Assembly: GCA_012064415.1 (NCBI GenBank)
Contig: SSNU01000314.1
Location: forward strand, 1 to 64,000
DNA length: 64,000 nucleotides
Direction of reading: 5' to 3'
From: Gyrodactylus bullatarudis
Taxonomy: Eukaryota; Platyhelminthes; Monogenea; Gyrodactylidea; Gyrodactylidae
In this document: in pieces, positions 23,254-36,009 of the stretch
How positions within the stretch are numbered: position 1 is the stretch's first letter
Layout of the letters: each line of letters begins with the position of its first letter
Program-made: the position numbers and the translations under genes
Notes under the pieces: generated by a model
Databases searched by the model: none
What the model was told of the DNA's origin: nothing
Seen by the model: only the letters and a program-made list of their open reading frames with translations

Positions 23254-25923
23254 AGTTATAAGATTCGGATATATTATGTTTTATATATATCATAAGAAAC
23301 AGTTCAAGAAACTGAGTTAGATTATGACATCTGAACATTTCAAAAAGCTTTTTAAAGACAAATCAAATAGAGAGTTTCTGGAGGTAATTTTAAAAACAGA
23401 TATTTATATATCAACAAAATTATTATTCGGAATAAAATTAACATATTTTGAAACTGTGGTCAGATTACAAGAATTTAATTAAAAATATGTGTGTCCATCG
23501 GCACTGAAAAGGGGATTTTAAGAAATGCTTTCCTTACTTTTACATCTTTTCATTTATTTTTCTACGTTTTACAGTTTTTCTATATAAATTTATCTATTTT
23601 TCCTCACAAAACCTGATTATATATTTAGGATCAATCATAAAGACTAAATATTAGGGGTGGATTTAAAAAATTTAATTTTGATAATTTCAAACTGCCAAGC
23701 CGCACCAAGTTCCACATCATGGCAAACTATTTCAAGTTCAGTTCAAATTTTTGAAAGATATGATTTCAAAAGTTTTTATTTTTTGACATTTGACACCCAA
23801 AAATGATCTAACTACTTTCAAGTAAAATTTTTAATCGACTTTTTGGGTTCCTTTTTGATTTTTTATATTCTCAGTTCATTAATGATTTTAATATCATCTC
23901 GACGAAGTTATTAAAGCTTAAAGTCGAAAAAATTGTGAATAAATGATAATTAGGCAATTCTCTCGTCCATTAGAGAGTTAATACAAATGTCTCAATCTAA
24001 ACTAGGTTTTTAGACCCATGTTTTATACATCATTAGAACCGTCTCAAAGAGCTGAACCAGATTATGACTAGAGTTTAAAAAATTCATCTCTACTTTATAT
24101 AGATAATACTTTGAGATCCATTCGGGGAAAATACTAGAATAAATGTATCAACCAAGTTGAAGTTAGGGGATAAATTGAATTCATGTGAGATTTTCCCAAG
24201 ATCAAATAAATCAAGACGAGAAAAGTTATGTAAACTTGACTCGGTTCATGCATTTGATTTTTATCTGATTTACATTCACTTTAGTTATAAAATGTCAAAA
24301 CAATTCCAGAGATTATCTCTCAAGACTCTATACATGTTCTACAGCGAGATTATTTTCATAGTACATGGAGATTGTGTTATTTTTAAAGAATCAACGTAAC
24401 TCACTATTCAAATTCAAAGCCTCGTACTCTTTACATATTTCCTTATATTTTTCCTCTTGGATATCCGACCACATCATTGTTATAAAGTAATGTTCTCCCA
24501 GCATTCTATGTATATAAAATGTAATAATCAAGTTTCAAGAAATTACTTCACGCTGATTGGTTGATGAAATTGATGGACCAATTAAATTCAAGCATATTCA
24601 TCATTTAATATATTGAAAACACTATGAATAAATGTTTCTAACGTTGAAGTAAACATTCATTTAATTTGAGTAGAAATTTTTGAATATTTGACTTTAAATG
24701 GTAAAGGATATTCTTGTCCTGAAAAACTGGTGTCTCACTGAAGATCTGTCAAACTATAGAGTGATGCGATCAAGTTTAATTGAAAAGTTGAGAAAAATCA
24801 CGCTAAACTTGATTTTCTTAAATGAAATTGAATCTTTGATAGAAACACGTCTCCCCATTTTTGGACGTTATACACATGTTTTTTTATAAACATTGTTCAT
24901 AATCTCTTGTTTTTATTCGTTATTGAAGTGTAGAATGAATTTTCACATTGAATACTTCATGAGAAAAATTATTCAAATTTCTATATATTTACTAAAGGAA
25001 ACAATTTCCTGTTGAAAACAAAAGAGTAATTGAGGATTGTCAAATAGATTCTTTCATTTGTTCAGAATTCTATAATAGTAGTAAAAAGATTTTGTTCGAT
25101 AAGTTCATTCAGATGGAAGCGAATCTTGTTCTGACCAAATGGATCTGGTCAAAGCTGAAGAATTTATTGATTGATTACAAAGTGATAATAATAACTGACC
25201 GATGCAATCCATCTCAGACAAATGTATTTATATCTAGCCGAAGATTTGATAAAGCTATTCTCGATGAATTTGTGTATTCTTAAGATTTTTTGGTAACCTA
25301 TTCAAGAGGAATACTTTCACTGATTCAAAAGAAAAATTCGAAAAAGCTATTTGTAAAAATTAGGAGACAATTTTAAATTTCGAACTGGCGCGAATTTTTA
25401 CAATTTATTAAACTTAAAAATTTATGTTGATTTCAAGGTATTAGAGGAATCAAATGTTATTTTTCCAGATTTTGTAATCAATACATATTTTTCCTATTCT
25501 ATAATTTAAGTTATAAAGCAAATGGTGCACTTCTGAAAACCTCTTGTCTTTAATTTGTTTCATCAAATTGAAAAGCTTCTTCTCAGATAATAGTAATCTT
25601 TTAATACATTAAACCTTTCTTTCAAACAAAGTAGGACATGATAAAATTAAAAAATGATATTATAGGTTCAATAAATACAATTTTAGATTTCTCATATAAA
25701 AAGTATTATGTATTACACTAAAAAAATATAAATTTCATACTCCTACTCATAAGTAATAAAACAAAAAATTCCTTACCGTCTGGTTTAACTCATACATTTT
25801 TTAGGAAGTTTAGTGTACCTATACTTTTGAGTAATTCTCAATAATTTTTCAACGTGTTATGATAATTAATTATAATTCACATGATCTAGTAAAATTCCTA
25901 AGCTAAAGACTGAACATATACAC
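23254..25923. other. No recognisable gene; three short plus-strand frames
   Basis: Frames at 24157-24399, 24698-24889 and 25092-25283 follow each other on the plus strand, but none shows a known domain. A lineage-specific exon cannot be excluded. Confidence 0.4.
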
Positions 25924-26633
25924 CTAGTTAATATGAAGATGGGAATTTATGATTTTTACAAAATTCTTAATTTTTACATGAAAAAATCGGATATGGAATC
26001 TAGATTATGAGGCCCTCTTTCACGGTACGGAGAAAAAAAATTTGGAAAAAATCAATTTTTAAGGAAAATTAGCAAATTTGAAACCTTGAAGTAGCGCCAA
26101 ATTTCCATTTTTTGAACTTTGAGCTGAAAATTTTTGTTGATTTCAATGTAAGAGTGATTAAAAGTTTATTTTAAGGATCAAAAGAAAGGTCGAAAAAATC
26201 AAATATGCTGAATCTGGTTTTGAGAATCACCCCATAATCGTGTCAAAATCAAATTTTGATTTTTTCATCATTTTCCCTACTTGAAAGTCGATAAAATTTG
26301 ATATTTCAAGATCCCAGAAAAATAACGAATTTTTCAAAAATTTATTATGATCATCGGTATTTTTGTCTTATTGTGATCCTGAAAATCAACTTTTGATTAC
26401 TCTCTTACATTGAAATCAACTCAAAGTTCAAAAAATGGGAATTTGGCGCTACTTCAAGGTTACAAATTTGCTAATTTTCCTTAAAAATAGATTTTTTCTA
26501 ATTGTTTTTCTCCGTACCGTGAAAGAGGGCCTCATAATCTAAATTCCAAAAATTCTTGATTAAATTCGATTTCTTGATGAAAATATTAAGAATTTTGTAA
26601 AAATCATAAATTCCCATCTTCATATTAACTAGC
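25924..26633. mobile_element. Complete palindromic element, family B (710 bp)
   Basis: The left end CTAGTTAATATGAAGATGGG is matched by the inverse CCCATCTTCATATTAACTAG at the right end. The arms stay complementary nearly to the centre (about 26270-26340). Shared arm phrases include gaaagagggcctcataatct and ttgaagtagcgccaaat. It has no coding frame. A transcript crossing it would fold into a hairpin of roughly 300 bp. Confidence 0.85.
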
Positions 26634-28949
26634 TTCACATACTTAATTATGCATAAGAAGCTCACAAATCCCATAATAATAATAATTGCTTGTCTCTCTA
26701 AGAGCACTATAATTTCCTATGCATTCCAACTTGTTTTCATCCTCTTGATTAAATAACAACATTAGTAGAGTAAAAAATGTTCTCACAATATTCTACATAA
26801 ACATGCAAGTTGCGTAGAAATATTTGAATTCAACGAGTTATTAATCAATGGGAAAAATATTAAATCGATTATTCTCAAGAAGCTGTTGTAGGTTTACTGT
26901 GAAACTGATAAAAAAATTCCCAAAATCTAACTCTGGGAAAAGTCATTCGAAAACAGTAAAAAGATTTTTACAAAATTATTTGTAAAGACATTTGTAGTTT
27001 GAGCCGAAGAAACCTCCTTTAAATCAATTATTATATGACTACTGAGGAAATTAATTATTTTAAACGTTGTAGGAATATCTTCTAGATCTATAAATGCTTA
27101 ATTATTGAATTAACAGTGAAGTCTTCTTCTCTATCCATCAACGTGTAAGAATTATTTGCTGAAATGAAATCTGTTTTATTTGATGTGAAAATTTTTAGAA
27201 TTTTATGCTTTACCAAAACTTTAACAAGTTTCCTCTAATTAATATTACATGGGTAAACTTGACTGAATATTTCTGACTATAAAGAATGGACATTAATTTT
27301 ACTATAGAAGAAAACCTTGCATCTATTTAATAGATTCTATAATTAGGGTGTAAGTATCACGTGTAGGATATGAAATTGCCATTATTTTACACTTCTGTGG
27401 CTACAGGCTAACAATCTCGAGATGTTCCCTCTTCCCATGGGCAATTTAATTTGTAGTTTCTTTTAGATTAACAAAATAATTTCAGTCTTCAATTCAAAAT
27501 TTCGATTTTATGGTCCAAAGCGACGAGGTATAAAGCCCATAAAATGAAAAGCCCATCGAAATGAATTTTCTAAAATATTTTAGCATTTTTATGAGTGAAT
27601 AGTTTTATCTGTCTTGTAGTGGAATGATTCGTTCAACAAAGCTCTACTCATTAGACATAATTCTTTTGTTAATTAATGCTCTATTGAGCCACACTGAAAT
27701 CAAGATAAATTTCCCTTGAAAAGTGATTCGCACCAGTAGTTTTGAATGAAATATTCCCAACAAGAATATTATTTAATAATCTCCCAAAGTTCTACACTTT
27801 TGAGATCATTTTTTTCCAAGGTACTAATTAAAAGTTATTCTTCTTTTCCCAGTTACATATAAAATATTTGCATTTCTCGTTTATCTGTGACATTCCATCA
27901 GTGCAAGAAATTGAGAAACATTTAGAGTTTGTTACAGTTTGACATCTCACCGATGCGTATACACGAAAATGGGTAAAAATCGTAACTAGAGTGTCAGACG
28001 GATAGCATTACGCTATAAATTCTTTTTTTTGAACTATCAAAACTTTCTTATGGAAGTAGGCACCTTATGTCCTATCTCTCAGGTTCTTGCTATTGAAAAA
28101 GGCAATATCTTTTAGTGAATATGTTTTTTTGAATTACTAAAAAGCATGAAATTTCAACAATTTGGACAAAAATTGCTACTGTCAAAAAGATTTTGTCAAA
28201 TTAGATGTTTTTATTTTAATAATATAAATAGATTAGAATTTAAAAGTCATACCCAAGATATTTTAATCTCTAATTACAAAAGAATTTTGAAAAAATGACC
28301 GAGAAAATTTAAATTTCAACGCTCTTAGCTAATCTAGGAAAAATCTACTCACGGTTTCAGTAAATTCCATAAAACTTCCATCTAGCTCTAATTTAAATAA
28401 ATTAAAATGCAAAACTTATGATTTGGGCAATCTAAAAATTTGAATAAAATCTCGAAAAAATCAATGATTTTTAAATTCATAATCTTGAAAGTACCCTGTA
28501 ACTAACTTTTATTTCCTACTTATGCCTAATACGTACATTGATTGTGCATTTTCTTCTATTCTATTGACATTTATCAAAAGTTCTATGAGCCTTATTGTTC
28601 TACGGAGGGATAGTTTTACATTCTATCCTATTCGTGACTAAATTATTCTCAGAGATGGATTTAGTTTCTGTATAACAACTTTATTGCAAGAGATTGGTTT
28701 AGGTCATCAAATAGAAAATAGAAAGCATTTGGTAAAAACTAATTTTGATCCAGAATTCTGTATCTGCTTAATTTATAGTGAAAATTAAGTTGATAGTAAT
28801 AGAAAGTAAAAATAATTACTGTAATTGATTCAAAATTCTTCAAGAGCCTAGTTTCGTATCCTGCTCAAGCTTTGGACTTCAATCAATGCTTCGTGGGCTC
28901 AGTAAAACCTGGATTATCTTGATTATTATAATTTTGAACCAAGTAGTTC
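26634..28949. other. No gene seen
   Basis: No frame of note and no bounded repeat; AT-rich throughout. Confidence 0.5.
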
Positions 28950-29580
28950 TTCAGGAAGCTGTTCGGCATAGATTGACTATAACGTTGTTCGCTTGCTGTT
29001 GTATTCTGGCTTGTATTGGTCTATCTGTATAAAAAGAAAAAGGAGAGAAAGGTGTAGTATTTCTTAAAAAATAAGGATTATATAAATTACAGTGATTGTT
29101 ATAGTAATCAGAATTATTAGAGTAATAACTCTGATAATATAATTCTTCACTTGAAAGAACATTAAAATTAAGATTAGAATAAAAAACATTTAGATTACCC
29201 TGATAAAAATAGTTAGGACTCACACAATATTTAAAACAATTGGTATTACAGTCATTTTACGAAATTAGTGAACAATTTTTCGATATTATAGGATTCGTTG
29301 ACAAAATTAGTGGACAAGTTCCCAAAATTAGAATAATTCAAGGTGTAATTATCAAATGAGTTTATCTAAATTAGTGTACATTTTCTCGAATTTAGTGAAA
29401 TGCTTAAACAAAATTACTGGAGAGTTTTACAATATTAGGAGAATGAGATATTTGGAGGTAAGGATCTATTTGAATATAGTGGAGAGTTTATCGAAATGAA
29501 GAGACATTATTCCGTCTTTAGTGGACAGTTTTTCGAAATTAGTGAACAAGCTTAACGTTATTAGTGGAATCATTTTTTAC
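28950..29580 (-). mobile_element. Penelope-like element copy lacking the endonuclease region (minus strand)
   Basis: Read on the minus strand, this copy has the AATTAGTG-rich repeat tract (29240-29580) followed directly by the Tyr/Asn-rich frame (29223-28951: ELYYQSYYSNNSDYYNN, FLRNTTPFSPF, QARIQQQANNVIVNL). Compared with the plus-strand copy at 29760-30830, the roughly 460 bases carrying the GIY-YIG domain are absent. The junction follows the shared phrase GACTGTAA. It lies head-to-head with that copy, with about 180 bases between them. Confidence 0.7.
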
Positions 29581-29940
29581 AAGCTATTTTTGTAATAAAT
29601 AGATGATTTATAACACCGAAAATTAATTTTATGCAGCCTTTAATGGTTCTTTCCTCAAGGCTTTTCTCAAATATTTAAATTTACTTTCATGATACGGAGT
29701 AAAATCTTTTTTTCGAATCTAGCTATAGAAATTTCAACATTATTTTATGAAATCAAACTAATCCACTAATAACGTTAAGCTTGTTCACTAATTTCGAAAT
29801 AATGTCTCTTCATTTCGATAAACTCTCCACTATATTCGAATAGATCCTTACCTCCAATTATCTCATTCTCCTAATATTGTAAAACTCTCCAGTAATTTTA
29901 TTTAAGCATTCCACTAAATTCGAGAAAATGTACACTAATT

Positions 29941-30444
29941 TTGATAAACTCATTTGATAATTACAACTTGAATTATTCTAATTTTGGGAACTTGTCCACT
30001 AATTTTGTCAACGAATCCTATAATATCGAAAAATTGTCTACTAATTTCGACTGTAAGACTATTTTTAGGTTATCTAATAAAATAGGAAATTTTTTAACTG
30101 AAAAACAAAAATTAGGCCTAGATGAGATTCAAGGTATTTATAAAATAACTTGCTCATGTGAAAAATCTTGCATAGGTCGAACAGAAAGAAATTTTGAAAT
30201 TAGATGTAAGGAACACAAAAAGGCTATAAAAAATGTACAGGTAGACGAGTCAGCATTAGCTAAACACTGGGCTGATAATCCAGATCATATTATAGATTTT
30301 AATGACGTAAGAAGTCTAGGAAACATGAGAAATAAGTTTAAAAATATGATTTTGGAGTCTATAGAGATTAAACTAAACGAGGTTGTTAATGGTAATAAGA
30401 CGAATATAAATATTGGAAATCGTTGGTTTGAATTGATTGATTAA
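29941..30444 (+). CDS. GIY-YIG endonuclease domain of a Penelope-like retroelement
   Basis: The continuous 167-codon frame has its conserved part from about residue 62. It reads GIYKITCSCEKSCIGRTERN, then RCKEHKKAI, SALAKHWADNPDHIIDF and ILESIEI. These are the GIY, the C-x-C and His residues of the CCHH zinc motif typical of Penelope endonucleases, the catalytic Arg and the catalytic Glu. The second signature is CIG instead of YIG, which loses the conserved Tyr. The first 40-odd residues translate the upstream repeat tract and are probably not native protein. In the family this domain nicks target DNA for reverse transcription. A start is not assignable; the domain is probably the C-terminal remnant of a longer protein. 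Confidence 0.8.
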   Translation: MINSFDNYNLNYSNFGNLSTNFVNESYNIEKLSTNFDCKTIFRLSNKIGNFLTEKQKLGLDEIQGIYKITCSCEKSCIGRTERNFEIRCKEHKKAIKNVQVDESALAKHWADNPDHIIDFNDVRSLGNMRNKFKNMILESIEIKLNEVVNGNKTNINIGNRWFELID

Positions 30445-30919
30445 AGTTGAGAAGAAATCTGATTGGTTTAATATTTTATTGGACACACAAGGTTTAAGTA
30501 TCTTAAGTTTTTTGAAAAATTTCACGCCAGAAGAAGAATACGACATGTATTCGAAATATTGTGTGAGTCCTAACTATTTTTATCAGGGTAATCTAAATGT
30601 TTTTTATTCTAATCTTAATTTTAATGTTCTTTCAAGTGATGAATTATATTATCAGAGTTATTACTCTAATAATTCTGATTACTATAACAATCACTGTAAT
30701 TTTTATAATCCTTATTTTTTAAGAAATACTACACCTTTCTCTCCTTTTTCTTTTTATACAGATAGACTAATACAAGCCAGAATACAACAGCAAGCGAACA
30801 ACGTTATAGTCAATCTTGATTATTATTTTTCATCAAATTTGAAATCTCCGTATTTTGTAGACCAAACAGTCATAAGATGTGTGAGGAACAACTGTTTCAC
30901 AGAGCATATCATATCATAA
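30437..30919 (+). CDS. Tyr/Asn-rich frame downstream of the GIY-YIG domain, function unknown
   Basis: The 160-codon frame overlaps the end of the endonuclease frame by 8 bases. Its middle is dominated by Tyr, Asn and Ser (LYYQSYYSNNSDYYNNHCNF) and followed by RNTTPFSPFSFYTD and IQARIQQQANNVIVNL. The same frame stays open in the copies at 28951-29223 and, with gaps, 2930-3169. I do not recognise a domain. AT-rich untranslated sequence could give this composition by chance, but preservation of the frame in three copies suggests it may be translated. Confidence 0.45.
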   Translation: MIKVEKKSDWFNILLDTQGLSILSFLKNFTPEEEYDMYSKYCVSPNYFYQGNLNVFYSNLNFNVLSSDELYYQSYYSNNSDYYNNHCNFYNPYFLRNTTPFSPFSFYTDRLIQARIQQQANNVIVNLDYYFSSNLKSPYFVDQTVIRCVRNNCFTEHIIS

Positions 30920-30920
30920 A

Positions 30921-33316
30921 AAATTATCCTCCGTTATATTCTTTGAATCGTTTCTTGATAGAAAGTTTTATATCATCTTAAATTTTTGTTGAAATAAAGG
31001 ACAATAAAATAAAAAGATAATTGGCTTTTCTTCATTTCTCTCCCTTCCTCCCTCTAATTTGTAAAGCGTTTTTTTCTTGAAATAAATTTTATCAGGAAAA
31101 CAAAATAGAAACAATTAAAATTGATTTTCTTTCAAGTTTATCATGATTTTCCAATTTTGCAAAGTGTGGTCATTTAACTTGTCAAGTTATTTGCAGGATA
31201 AGAAATTTTAATAACATTTCCTATTAAAATCTGTCATAAATATGAATAGACCATTTTGATAGAGAATAAACTTGCGCAAAAAATGTCACTTTTTTCAGGT
31301 GAACAATATTTATTACATATTCATATTGTCGAGAGAATTCTATTGAGAAAGAAATACATCATAACAATGTTCCCTCAAGCAATAATTATTTCGGGTAAAA
31401 TTCCACTCTCCGAAGGAACAAGTTGAATTCTTTTATCATCTCTTTGTGTGATGAAAGATTGAATCTGAAAGCTTCATTCATTCAATGAAATTATCAGAAC
31501 AAAACAACAGAGCATGGGAAGAATGTTAGATGAGAAATTAGCTATATTTACTAGAAACTCTAAATTTATTTTACTCCCGATAGCTAGTCGGGAAGAAATG
31601 ACAAAATATTGAACTGATAAAAAAATTTGGTTTATTTATACTTTAAAATAGGTGCCAAATATACCAATTTGAGAGGTCATAATTAATGATTCTATATTTT
31701 CATCATTTCATAGTTAGAAGAAGAAGTTATTTTCTAAATTAAAATTTTTGCGAATCTCATTAAAAAATTTTGAAATTAATCATTTTCTACGTTACTTAGC
31801 TATGATATCTTCTCAAACTGGAAATATTCCAATCATAATTACCTCATCTAATTCTAGGGAAAAAGAATAAAAATAATTTATTGAAACTAGTTCAATGCTG
31901 TACTCTTATTTTCAGCCATTATTTATTTTATCATTAGTTTTCCAAGCATTTCAATTTTCATTGTCTTCACAAGGCCAAGAAAATTGAGTTTTTTCATGGT
32001 CTCATCCTTAAAGTAGTTTCAATTTTATATCCAAGAATAGAGAAATGCTTTTTTTCTCAATTTTTCAACTCGCAGAAGTGTGTACTTGGCTTAGTTATTG
32101 GTCTAGGATAAAGGGATTGCTAGTCCAGAGAAATGGTCAAAATGGTTTAAATGAGAATGGCAGTTCTAACAGATTTGTGGGAAAATTTCTCAATATGTGA
32201 AACTTAAGATGACGGTTTTAGTAATGATGTAATTTCTTCATCAATCCCTTTGAACTGAATGCGAGTATTCAGAAAAACTACACTTATAGACTTCACATAG
32301 GGTTATTTATGTGAGATTTTTTCACCTTTCTCTTCACTGTTGCTATTTAGAGTTTTGGTGTTTTTTTCAGATTATTCTCTTCAACATTTACTATATTTCT
32401 TTCAAATTTTGTAAATTATTATAATTATTATTTTTGATCCGTGTCACTACTGATGGAACCATAGAGAAATGAACAATTTAGAGAATAAAAACCCTTTTCT
32501 TATCTACAAATCTAGAACTAAAATTTACACGTTAAAATAACAGGTTCACTTGGTTTTGCTTTTAAAATCGAAAACAAATTTTCAATAATAGTTTTCTATT
32601 TAATTGGGCTAAAACTAGGAAAATTAGTTCATAATGTTTAACATAATGAGTAACATTTTTCGCCCATTTATCATTTTATTTCATCTTATAGCATATACAC
32701 TAGGAAATTTACTTAAGATTAAGATCATTTTAGTTAAAGCTATTCACATCCCCCAGAGGCTTTGATGTAGGAAGCGAGAATTTTTTCCCATAATCATACT
32801 GTAATCTTATTTTAGCCTTCTTGAATTATTATTGTTATTATCATCATCATTACTTGTTGGTGCAGTCAAAGGGAAACAAATCATGGAAGAAAATGAGGGA
32901 TTACGTAAAATAAGTAGAGTGAATATCACTCCAGCCCTATTAGTAAAGTTGAAGTATTTTTATATTTTTTTGTTTTCAGTTCTATAAACTAAAACCGTCT
33001 CAATCAATTAAGTTTCAGTTATTTTAGGAAAGCCTCATAGATTATACTAAATACCGTTTTAAATCTAAGGACTCCTGTATTTAGATTTCTTGCAGATCAG
33101 AAGACTCCGGTTCATCGGCTATCAGTTGATTACAGAGCTTAATCAAGGGCTGGGATTTCTGATCATCATTTTCGAAAATCTTTCTTCTTCATATGATAAA
33201 ATTAGTAATCACGGGCACAGTTTGAATTGTATGCACGATAGAATTTTTAATTACTTTCTATAGAAATATCATCTTAGAGTTTACTGGCGCTTCAACTGGT
33301 CAGTGTCTTCTTATTA
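30921..33316. other. No gene seen
   Basis: No frame of note. An ATT/ATC microsatellite-like patch occurs around 32825-32855. Confidence 0.5.
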
Positions 33317-33324
33317 CTAAATAC

Positions 33325-33813
33325 TAGACTTAGACGAAATTTTACAAAATTACTTAAATAACCCATCGATATGAAAAAACTAATCTTCAAGTATTTAAAT
33401 ATAATCCCACCAAATTTCGCTACAAAATACCTTTCCATGCTTCTGGAATAAGATAAACAATATTGTGAAAATTTTCAAATTTAGAACGTTTTTTGACCTA
33501 TTAAATTGTAATATTCATGAAAAATAAAAGAAATTTCGTTTTGAGATATTGAAAAAACAGTTTTATAAGGATGTAAGTCATTTATAAAACTTTATGTGAA
33601 GAAATAATATGAATTCAAGTTAAAATTACAAATATAAAACAATAAAAAACGTTCTAAATTTGAAAATTTTCACAATTTTGTTTAACTTATTCCAGAAGCA
33701 TGGAAGGGTATTTTGAAGCGAAATTTGGTGGGATTATATTTAAATACTTGAAGATTAGTTTTTTCATACCGATGGGTGATTTAAGTAATTTTATAAAATT
33801 TCGTCCAAGTCTA
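33325..33813. mobile_element. hAT-like nonautonomous element with 8-bp target duplication (489 bp)
   Basis: The ends are TAGACTTAGACGAAATTTTA and its near-inverse, ending CGTCCAAGTCTA. They are flanked by the perfect 8-bp direct repeat CTAAATAC (33317-33324 and 33814-33821). The arms are long, about 200 bp, with acgttctaaatttgaaaatt near the centre. It is the best-preserved of three family members (others at 13415-13876 and 8400-8765). Confidence 0.85.
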
Positions 33814-34689
33814 CTAAATACCATGTGAATAATACAATTTTTTTTGAAGAATAGCGTCACTCTAAAGTGGGTCGCATAATCTAGATTTAGAAGAATACTG
33901 ATAAAATTCCAGATCTTAATAAAAATACTCATATAATGAGCAAGCGAATCTTTGTTTTAAACTTTGAAAATTTTTCACATTTAATAAAAATGACTCAGAA
34001 AATGACAATCACTGATTAGGTTTTACACTGGAATTTCTTCTATTCTTGGGACCAGAGCATGAAAAAGGAGTATAGTGTGTCAATAAAATGTCATTAATTG
34101 AATTGTTATACAGATTTACATCCTGTTAGAGTAAAATAGCAATAGTAACATCAAAATTTGATGGAATATATCGCTGTTCTATTGAATTGAAAACTATCCA
34201 ATTACATTACTCATAAGCGAGCATTTTATAGAAATTAGAAAATTCTCAAATAGACACCGTTTTCTCTTTTTCATCATTACTATTTTATTCTCTGTTGAAT
34301 TGAGAAATCATAAGATAATACAATATTCTATTTATAAAATTTTAATATTCAGATTGGAAGTCCCCTAATACACTTGCTAGTATTTCTTCAGTAAATGGGC
34401 ATAAATTTATTTATGAAATTAATAAATAAGGATAAAAAACTATAGTAACAGAATTAGAAGTTGGAAAGATTGTTTAAAGATTTATTTATAAAAAAAACAT
34501 ATTAAATGGCTATTGTAATACTGTATTGAAGTCATATTGAAATCTTGATATTCTAAAATGTATGTTGATTTATTAAGGTATGAGAGGGATCAAACGTTAT
34601 TTCTTAGAACCGTCAAATAAATGGAGAACAAGAACGGTCGTTGATATTTTAGGATCTGAGCTCAGTTCAAATTAACAGTTCTTAACAGT

Positions 34690-35230
34690 GATAATTGGTT
34701 TCCTTCTCTAATGATGATCATAAAAAATAATAATAATTGGGTTATCTCTATCACATATCATTTTAGCAACACATTATTGTTGGTTTGAGCTTCAGAAAAT
34801 ACTTTGTTTATCAACCAGTCGATCTATTGATTTCCTGGAATACGCGAAAATTTCAGCTCTATCATTCACCAAATTAGTGCTGTACTAATTCAAAGAAAGT
34901 TGAATTTTTCCTAATGTTTAATTTTAAAACGTTCTTTTGAAAACCTATTTCTCAAGGTCATAGAAACAAAGTAAGATAACTTTCATCAAGTAATCATACC
35001 TCAAATATGCAGTCACTTGAACTCTATCTGCCAAAGCTACAAAGATAGTATCAAAAAATGACCTGATTTTTGATAGATAACCTTTGAACTAAATTATTGC
35101 GATAAAACAACTGTAGATTCGTAATCACTGATAACGAATCAGCATATTCACAAATCATAGGATAAACAAAAGATTGAATGCAAGTCATGATAAAAGAAAT
35201 TCTTTGAGACTATAAGAGTTGAATCAGTTT
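34690..35230. repeat. Second copy of the repeat at 10265-10776
   Basis: Collinear shared phrases include cattttagcaac, tggaatacgc, ctctatcattc, aaagtaagataactttcat, actgtagattc and ttgaatgcaagtcatga. The termini are more diverged than in the other copy and no target duplication was found. Confidence 0.6.
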
Positions 35231-35548
35231 CCAGAAAAACTTTGAGAAAATTTTGAGATCTTGATGAGATTTTTGTAAAAAAAATTTTTACGTCTTCTCA
35301 AGCTGCAAAAGACTCAATCGTCTATCAAATTGTTGATTAAAAACATTTTAGTTTGTCAGTGAGTGTGGGAAAAGAGTTTATTCTTTAGGAAATTCATTGT
35401 ATAAGCTTAAGATTAACTTGATTCCATTTCCCCATTGTCATGGAGACAACAATTAACATTCAAAGTCCATTAAAGACCACTCATAGATTATTGGAAAGTT
35501 TAAATTGCTATTCATCCGTTGTTGGTACTCCATAAGCTGATGGAATAT

Positions 35549-36009
35549 TATGTTGTAGCTAATTCGTACTGAAAAGATTGGGCATCGTATCTTTTATGCA
35601 ATTCAAATTTTGAGTTTCTGTACTCTACATATGTTCTCATTTATTTTTCACACCTCATTCAAATTGAGAATTTTTAAATCTTCGAGTTTTTTACTTAAAT
35701 GATTTATAATGATCGAAATATCTTTGGTTTTAGAGAAAATTATGGAATTCTCTCTATGAATAAAATTATACTGGTAAAACCCACTGAAAGTATAATAAAT
35801 TGAATGTAAATGAGAAGAAATCGAGTACAGAAACTCCAAGGTTGAATTGCATAAAGGATACAATGCCTAATTTAGCAGGGATTATTCTGCTAGTTGACAC
35901 TGAAATTATTAAGCATACACTTGGTCTTTGCAAAAAAATCCCCTCTCAGTACGAATTAGCAGAGCAATCCTTGCTAATTTATAGTTTAGTACGAATTACC
36001 CACAACATC
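35549..36009. mobile_element. Inverted-repeat element, unclassified
   Basis: The left arm (35556-35650: aattcgtactgaaaagattg, tttatgcaattcaaatt, gagtttctgtactc) is the inverse of the right arm (about 35810-35960: gagtacagaaactc, gaattgcataaagga, agtacgaatta). The 71- and 70-codon frames that fall here are by-products. No target duplication was identified. Confidence 0.55.

Larger units (their letters stand above)
29760..30920 (+). mobile_element. Penelope-like element fragment with GIY-YIG endonuclease (plus strand)
   Basis: This copy has the tract of degenerate ACTAATTTYG repeats (29760-30055), then an endonuclease frame, then a Tyr/Asn-rich frame. Homology with the minus-strand copy ends at tatagtcaatct (about 30815). 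No reverse transcriptase is seen in either copy, so both are incomplete or derive from a nonautonomous type. The two form a head-to-head inverted pair. Confidence 0.75.

Noticed and set aside
24157..25283. Three consecutive short plus-strand frames as a possible orphan gene
   Set aside because: No domain, no consistent splice phases and no composition difference from surrounding DNA.
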